Assembly: GCA_965248235.1 (NCBI GenBank)
Contig: CBDFIU010000003.1
Coordinates: forward strand, 620,001 to 684,000
Reading direction: 5' to 3'
DNA from: UBA6623 sp965248235
GTDB taxonomy: Bacteria; Acidobacteriota; Terriglobia; Bryobacterales; UBA6623
DNA: 64,000 bases
The position numbers and the translations under genes are program-made. Below the pieces are notes generated by a model. The model saw only the letters and a program-made list of their open reading frames with translations. It did no database searches and was not told the origin of the DNA. Below, piece after piece: positions 60,835-64,000 of this stretch; positions within the stretch are counted from its first letter, which is position 1; the number at the start of each line of letters is the position of its first letter.

Positions 60835-61239
60835 CTATCGAGCGGCGCCCGACGACATTGCGTTCGTTACCGTTACCGGTGCTTCACTTTCCCGGTAGTG
60901 CCCCGTCGGGACAAAGCCCGGCACCTGACTCATGTAGTTGCGGTAGCGCTCCCCAAACTCTCGCGTCAAGTCCGGCTCTTCAAACATCGTCACCGCGATG
61001 ATGATGTATGCCGCCGTAACGACGGCGAACATCATGCGCCCGGCCGTCATCACCGGTGTGGCCCAAAACGCGATCATGAAACCGACTTGAATCGGGTGCC
61101 GCATGTAGCGGTAGAAGCCCGGCGTCCGGAAACCCAGATCCTTGTAAACCATGCCCTTGGCGTGCATGTAGACCTGCCGCATCCCAAATAGATCAAAGTG
61201 GTGGATCATCATCGTGGCCAACAGAACCATCGTCCAACA
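60835..61239 (-). pseudogene. N-terminally truncated MddA/NnrU-like membrane methyltransferase
   Basis: The recognisable part covers about 131 residues: IHHFDLFGMRQVYMHAKG, GFRTPGFYRYMRHPIQVGF (RHP motif of isoprenylcysteine-methyltransferase-like enzymes), AFWATPVMTAGRMMFAV and EEPDLTREFGERYRNYMSQV near the end. Methanethiol S-methyltransferase (MddA) and NnrU relatives have this C-terminal half preceded by several further helices. Here the family match begins at MVLLATMMIHH; upstream of 61239 the sequence is not related. The gene has therefore lost its 5' half. The group assignment is from recalled motif patterns. Confidence 0.65.
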
Positions 61240-61618
61240 TCGTGGGTCTCCTTGTTCGTGCTTCAGAGGGGCTGGCGGGGCTGTCTCCGCTCGACGCGCG
61301 TCAACCCCCCTTCACGAAGGCGGTACAAGGTGCTTCTGATGCCGATCCCCGAGGGTGGTCCGCCGGGATAGGCCGCGGAGTGCCGTGCCGAGTGTGAGAT
61401 CGAAGCGGCGGAATCGAGCAGCGAGGCGGCCGGCCGAGGGGTTTGCGCCTTGTTCGGCCCGCCGTGAGAAGTTCCTGTTCGGTTTTTCATCATCGGTTTG
61501 GTTTCCCTTGTGCGGCGGTTTTGTTTTCCGCCTTCACTTACTGCTGCGAAAAAAAGTCGGACGCCACGACACGGGACGTGACACAATTGAAATGGAAAAT
61601 CGTGGAACCACTCGACGT
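61240..61618. other. Non-coding gap downstream of the family C repeat
   Basis: About 380 bp in which no reading frame has a believable protein pattern. No repeat family named here was found in it except at its right edge (family C from 61619). Confidence 0.4.
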
Positions 61619-61803
61619 TAGCCCGCTTTTCTCATCGCATGGCGAGGCAAAGTGCATGAGAGGCCCGTCAGTGCGAGGCGCGAGCCGCTTGACGCGCGGA
61701 GGTGTACTTGAACAGTACGGTGAGCACGGCGAGCAAGCGCAACGAAGTAATGGCGGGCCTATCGTGTGCTTTGCCCGTCAGGCGGTGAGAAATGCGGGTT
61801 AGG
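61619..61803. repeat. Family C repeat, full-length form
   Basis: 185 bp with about 50-bp imperfect terminal inverted repeats: left TAGCCCGCTTTTCTCATCGC, right reverse complement TAACCCGCATTTCTCACCGC. The centre contains TACTTGAACAGTAC and is absent from the 75-bp forms. Its right tip overlaps the start of the sigma-factor frame. Confidence 0.8.
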
Positions 61804-62357
61804 GACGGCGGCGACGTCACCCAGTTGTTGGTGATGGCCCGCGAGGGTGATCGCGAGGCGATGGATCGCCTGCTGCCGCTCGTCTACACGGAGCTGCGCC
61901 GCGTAGCCGAACGGCAGTTGCGCGGCGAGCGCCGCGAACACACTCTGGGAGCCAGCGGCCTGATTCACGAGGCCTACCTGAAGCTGGTCGATCAGATGCA
62001 AGTCGATTGGCAAAGCCGCGAACACTTTTTTGCCGTTTCGGCGCGCGCGATGCGGCAGGTGTTGATCGATTACGCCCGTAAGAAGAACGCCGAAAACGCG
62101 GCGGTGATTGGAATCGCACCTCGCTCGACGGCAAGGGTGTTTCCCCCGACCAACGCCTCGAGGAGTTGCTGGCGCTCGATCAAGCTCTCGATCGTTTGCG
62201 GCGCATTGACGACCGCCTGCGGCTTATCGTCGAGTATCGTTTCTTTTGCGGCTTGACCGAGCAGGAAACCGCGGAGCTCCTCGGCGTCACTCCCCGTACC
62301 GTGCAGCGAGAATGGGTCAAGGCGCGGGCTTGGCTTTACAAAGAGCTGTATAGCTAG
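61792..62357 (+). pseudogene. ECF RNA polymerase sigma factor, frameshifted
   Basis: A sigma-70 family protein of about 188 residues of the type common in Acidobacteria and Planctomycetes (TIGR02999-like). Region 2 is seen in DVTQLLVMAREGDREAMDRL, LVYTELRRVAERQLRGER, LGASGLIHEAYLKLVD and FFAVSARAMRQVLIDYARKK. Near 62086 the frame must shift by one base to give RKRGGDWNRTSLDG, then region 4 in LLALDQALDRLRRIDDRL and FCGLTEQETAELLGVTPRTV to the stop at 62357. The only nearby ATG (61792) lies in the tip of the family C repeat, so the native 5' end may have been altered. These sigma factors often work with serine/threonine kinases; none is next to it. Confidence 0.8.
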
Positions 62358-62383
62358 AGAAATTAGGTTGAAACAATTGGTAG

Positions 62384-62641
62384 TACTCAGACCACGTGAA
62401 AAGACGCCTTTCCCCGACCTTGTTGAGACGGCTTCGATCCGCCCTGGCGGAGGAAACCACTGCCAACCAGAGCCGCATCGCCACGGGGCTGCGAAAAATT
62501 GGGGACTGTACCGAGCGCCGACCGAATAGGTTCCATCAAATCAACAATTTCTCCTGGCGCGAAGTGGACTGTCCCCCATTTTTCACAGCCCCCACGCGAT
62601 GCGGTCACTCAAGAATAGTGCCTGGCGGCCAAATAAACTTT
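62384..62641. repeat. Family B repeat, interrupted twice (left part)
   Basis: Begins TACTCAGACCACGTGAAAAG. Family A interrupts the hairpin loop at 62486-62591 exactly as at 35 kb, and IS1595 copy 2 interrupts after TAAACTTT at 62641. Confidence 0.85.
62486..62591. mobile_element. Family A MITE-like element nested in family B
   Basis: 106 bp, inverted repeat tips GGGCTGCGAAAAATTGGGGA and TCCCCCATTTTTCACAGCCC, with CCACG duplicated on both sides (62481-62485 and 62592-62596). Identical insertion point to 35017-35123. Confidence 0.85.
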
Positions 62642-63677
62642 GATGGGTATTTACTTGACTCAGGTGACCACAAGATGTAGGATCGGGGAAATGGAAGATT
62701 ATCCTCGGAATCTGGCCGAGTTCGAGGCGCGTTTCGCCACCGAGCAGGCCTGTCGAGAGTATCTGTGTCAACTCCGCTGGCCGGAGGGTTTTCGTTGTCC
62801 GCGATGCGGGCACGACAAAGCGTGGGCGGTGCGGACAGCGCTGCTGGAGTGCGCCGGCTGCGGGCATCAAGCTTCTCCAACGGCGGGCACAATATTTCAA
62901 GACACCCGCCAACCCCTCCAGAGTTGGTTTCGAGCCATGTGGTGGCTCACGAGCCAGAAGAACGGGGCGAGCGCGCTGGGCTTGCAGCGGGTGTTGGGCC
63001 TGGGCAGCTACAAAACGGCCTGGACTTGGTTGCATAAGCTCCGGCGCGCCATGGTGCGGCCCGGACGCGATCGGCTCAGCGGGCGCGTGGAGGTTGACGA
63101 GACTTACTTAGGAGGCTTGGAGGAGGGCGTGCGCGGTCGCCAAACCGACGCTAAGGCGCTGATTGTAGTAGCGGCCGAGGAAGATGGTGCCGGCATCGGG
63201 CGGGTTCGGATACGCACCATTCCCAACGCCTCCGGGGACAGCTTGATGGCCTTCGTCGGCGAGTCGATCGAACCCGGCAGCGTGGTCCATACCGACGGTT
63301 GGCTGGGATACGAACCGCTCGAAGGCGACGGCTATCGCCACGAGGTGAGCTACCTGGAGGGGCAACCGGCGCGCGCCTCGAAACTGCTCCCCCGGGTGCA
63401 CCGCGTGGTGTCGTTAGTGAAGCGCTGGATACTGGGCACGCATCAAGGAGCGGTCAGTCACGAGCATCTCGACTCCTACCTCGACGAATTCGCCTTCCGC
63501 TTCAACCGCCGCAAGTCCAGAAGTCGAGGCAAGCTCTTTTACCGCCTGGTTCAACAGGCCGTCGCCGTGCCACCGGCACCCTACAAATCGCTGGTCGGAG
63601 GCACCGCGACACGCGCTTCGGACGACCACAACATGTAGGGGCTATTTCCCAATACCTGAGTCAAGTAAATACCCATC
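62642..63677 (+). mobile_element. IS1595-family insertion sequence, copy 2 (intact)
   Basis: 1,036 bp bounded by complete inverted repeats GATGGGTATTTACTTGACTC AGGT on the left and its reverse complement on the right, flanked by the 8-bp duplication TAAACTTT (62634-62641 and 63678-63685). It sits in the right arm of a family B repeat. Confidence 0.92.
62691..63638 (+). CDS. IS1595 family transposase (copy 2)
   Basis: A 315-residue transposase, ATG 62691 (GGGGA just upstream). The zinc ribbon has CPRCGHDKAW and CAGCGHQASP; then FRAMWWLTSQKNGASALGLQ, and the DDE-type catalytic region with VEVDETYLGG, ALIVVAAEEDG and VHTDGWLGYEPL, ending with FRFNRRKSRSRGKLFYRLVQ. It is almost identical to copy 1 and both ends of its IS are intact, so this copy is the likely active source in the window. 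Confidence 0.94.
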   Translation: MEDYPRNLAEFEARFATEQACREYLCQLRWPEGFRCPRCGHDKAWAVRTALLECAGCGHQASPTAGTIFQDTRQPLQSWFRAMWWLTSQKNGASALGLQRVLGLGSYKTAWTWLHKLRRAMVRPGRDRLSGRVEVDETYLGGLEEGVRGRQTDAKALIVVAAEEDGAGIGRVRIRTIPNASGDSLMAFVGESIEPGSVVHTDGWLGYEPLEGDGYRHEVSYLEGQPARASKLLPRVHRVVSLVKRWILGTHQGAVSHEHLDSYLDEFAFRFNRRKSRSRGKLFYRLVQQAVAVPPAPYKSLVGGTATRASDDHNM

Positions 63678-63703
63678 TAAACTTTTTCATGTGGTCGCGG
63701 CAG
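63678..63703. repeat. Family B repeat, right part after IS1595
   Basis: TAAACTTTTTCATGTGGTCG CGGCAG resumes the family B right tip, including the second copy of the target duplication. Confidence 0.75.
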
Positions 63704-64000
63704 TAGTGGCATCGCAGCCCGCGGCGGAAGGGCTCAAAGTCACAAATCCCTTGAGCCGCGAAGCGGCGGCGGGAATATAGCCCGGGGTGGAGCCGGAACG
63801 GCGGAACCCCGGAGTGGATCCCCACCCGGGCGAGCCCTGAAAGGGCGACAGGAATCTCGCCCGACCCTTCCGCCGGCCCGCGCCCCTTTTTCATGGCGGT
63901 ATCATGAATCCGCGGGTCCATGGAAACGGGCCGTACCCGTTTTTCGCGTAGTCGGACTTTCACCACGGGTTGCTCATGGCTTCCGAACCTTCCTGGAATA
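63704..64000. other. Repeat-rich region at the window end
   Basis: Family G (63749-63775) and family E sequences (AGCCCGGGGTGGAGCC at 63780, GAGCCCTGAAAGGGCGACAG at 63831) are followed by unrecognised sequence. An ATG at 63976 could open a gene that leaves the window, but eight codons are too few to judge. Confidence 0.5.
63749..63775. repeat. Family G repeat
   Basis: CCCTTGAGCCGCGAAGCGGC then GGCGGGAA, as at 57934-57960. Confidence 0.6.

Noticed and set aside
61263..61621. Open frames of about 90-107 residues on both strands
   Set aside because: Composition is Arg/Pro-rich with no family pattern and no ribosome-binding site; they look like chance open frames in GC-rich DNA.
63661..63966. 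101-residue minus-strand frame at the window end
   Set aside because: It reads through the IS1595 end, family B, G and E repeats and has no protein-like pattern.
63976..64000. Start of another gene at the window edge
   Set aside because: Only eight codons are visible, without a clear ribosome-binding site, so no call can be supported.

Overview
The window is a 64 kb, GC-rich bacterial chromosome fragment, most likely from an uncultured acidobacterium or a relative. This rests on family content only: a VWFA-related protein of the Acidobacteria type, an ECF sigma factor of the acidobacterial/planctomycete type, a BlaI plus M56-TonB pair, and a DmsE/MtrB-like electron-transfer pair. No rRNA or tRNA gene was recognised, so the assignment is an inference.

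Layout. 1-4.7 kb: an AMP-ligase tail, a small MmcQ/YjbR-like protein, a D-amino-acid-oxidase-like flavoenzyme whose domain order looks circularly permuted, a frameshifted arylsulfotransferase-like lipoprotein and a LysR regulator. 4.9-10.6 kb: short leuA, then two translationally coupled glycan-assembly genes, the second a methyltransferase/coiled-coil/double GT2 fusion. 10.6-18.6 kb: a homoserine-dehydrogenase-like SAF protein, a BON protein, and a + strand run of Gfo/Idh oxidoreductase, RsbU-type phosphatase, K+ channel and NAD(P)HX repair enzyme. 18.7-21.4 kb: an IS481 element with an IS4 element nested in its right end. 21.5-30.6 kb: RNase R, a leaderless BlaI/M56-TonB operon, a GH127-like protein, an AGCS symporter and an amidohydrolase lipoprotein. 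30.7-36.9 kb: a decaheme cytochrome next to an MtrB-type porin gene broken by a frameshift and an IS1595 element, then decayed membrane genes and repeats. 36.9-49.8 kb: a nickel/cobalt exporter coupled to a VWFA protein, a sugar isomerase and MFS transporter, a large secreted HEXXH protein, dut, thrB, a U32-like protein, a broken nucleotidyltransferase/small-protein pair and fsa. 49.9-54.7 kb: an epoxide hydrolase and a glycosyltransferase cluster (two GT2, DUF2304, GT4). 55-62.4 kb: a CheX-like protein, a SAM hydrolase, a NifS-type cysteine desulfurase and mnmA (a plausible tRNA thiolation pair), an acyl-CoA dehydrogenase, an MddA-like fragment and an ECF sigma factor. 62.4-63.7 kb: a second IS1595 inside a repeat that already carries another repeat.

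Two themes stand out. First, the intergenic DNA is crowded with small palindromic or terminal-inverted-repeat elements (families A-G here), some nested, with target duplications and empty sites that allow the insertion order to be read. Second, about fourteen otherwise well-conserved reading frames are broken by apparent one-base shifts. Either the assembly carries indel errors or this region is decaying. The damage to the outer-membrane porin gene is the clearest case of real inactivation, because an IS with a damaged end sits inside it.
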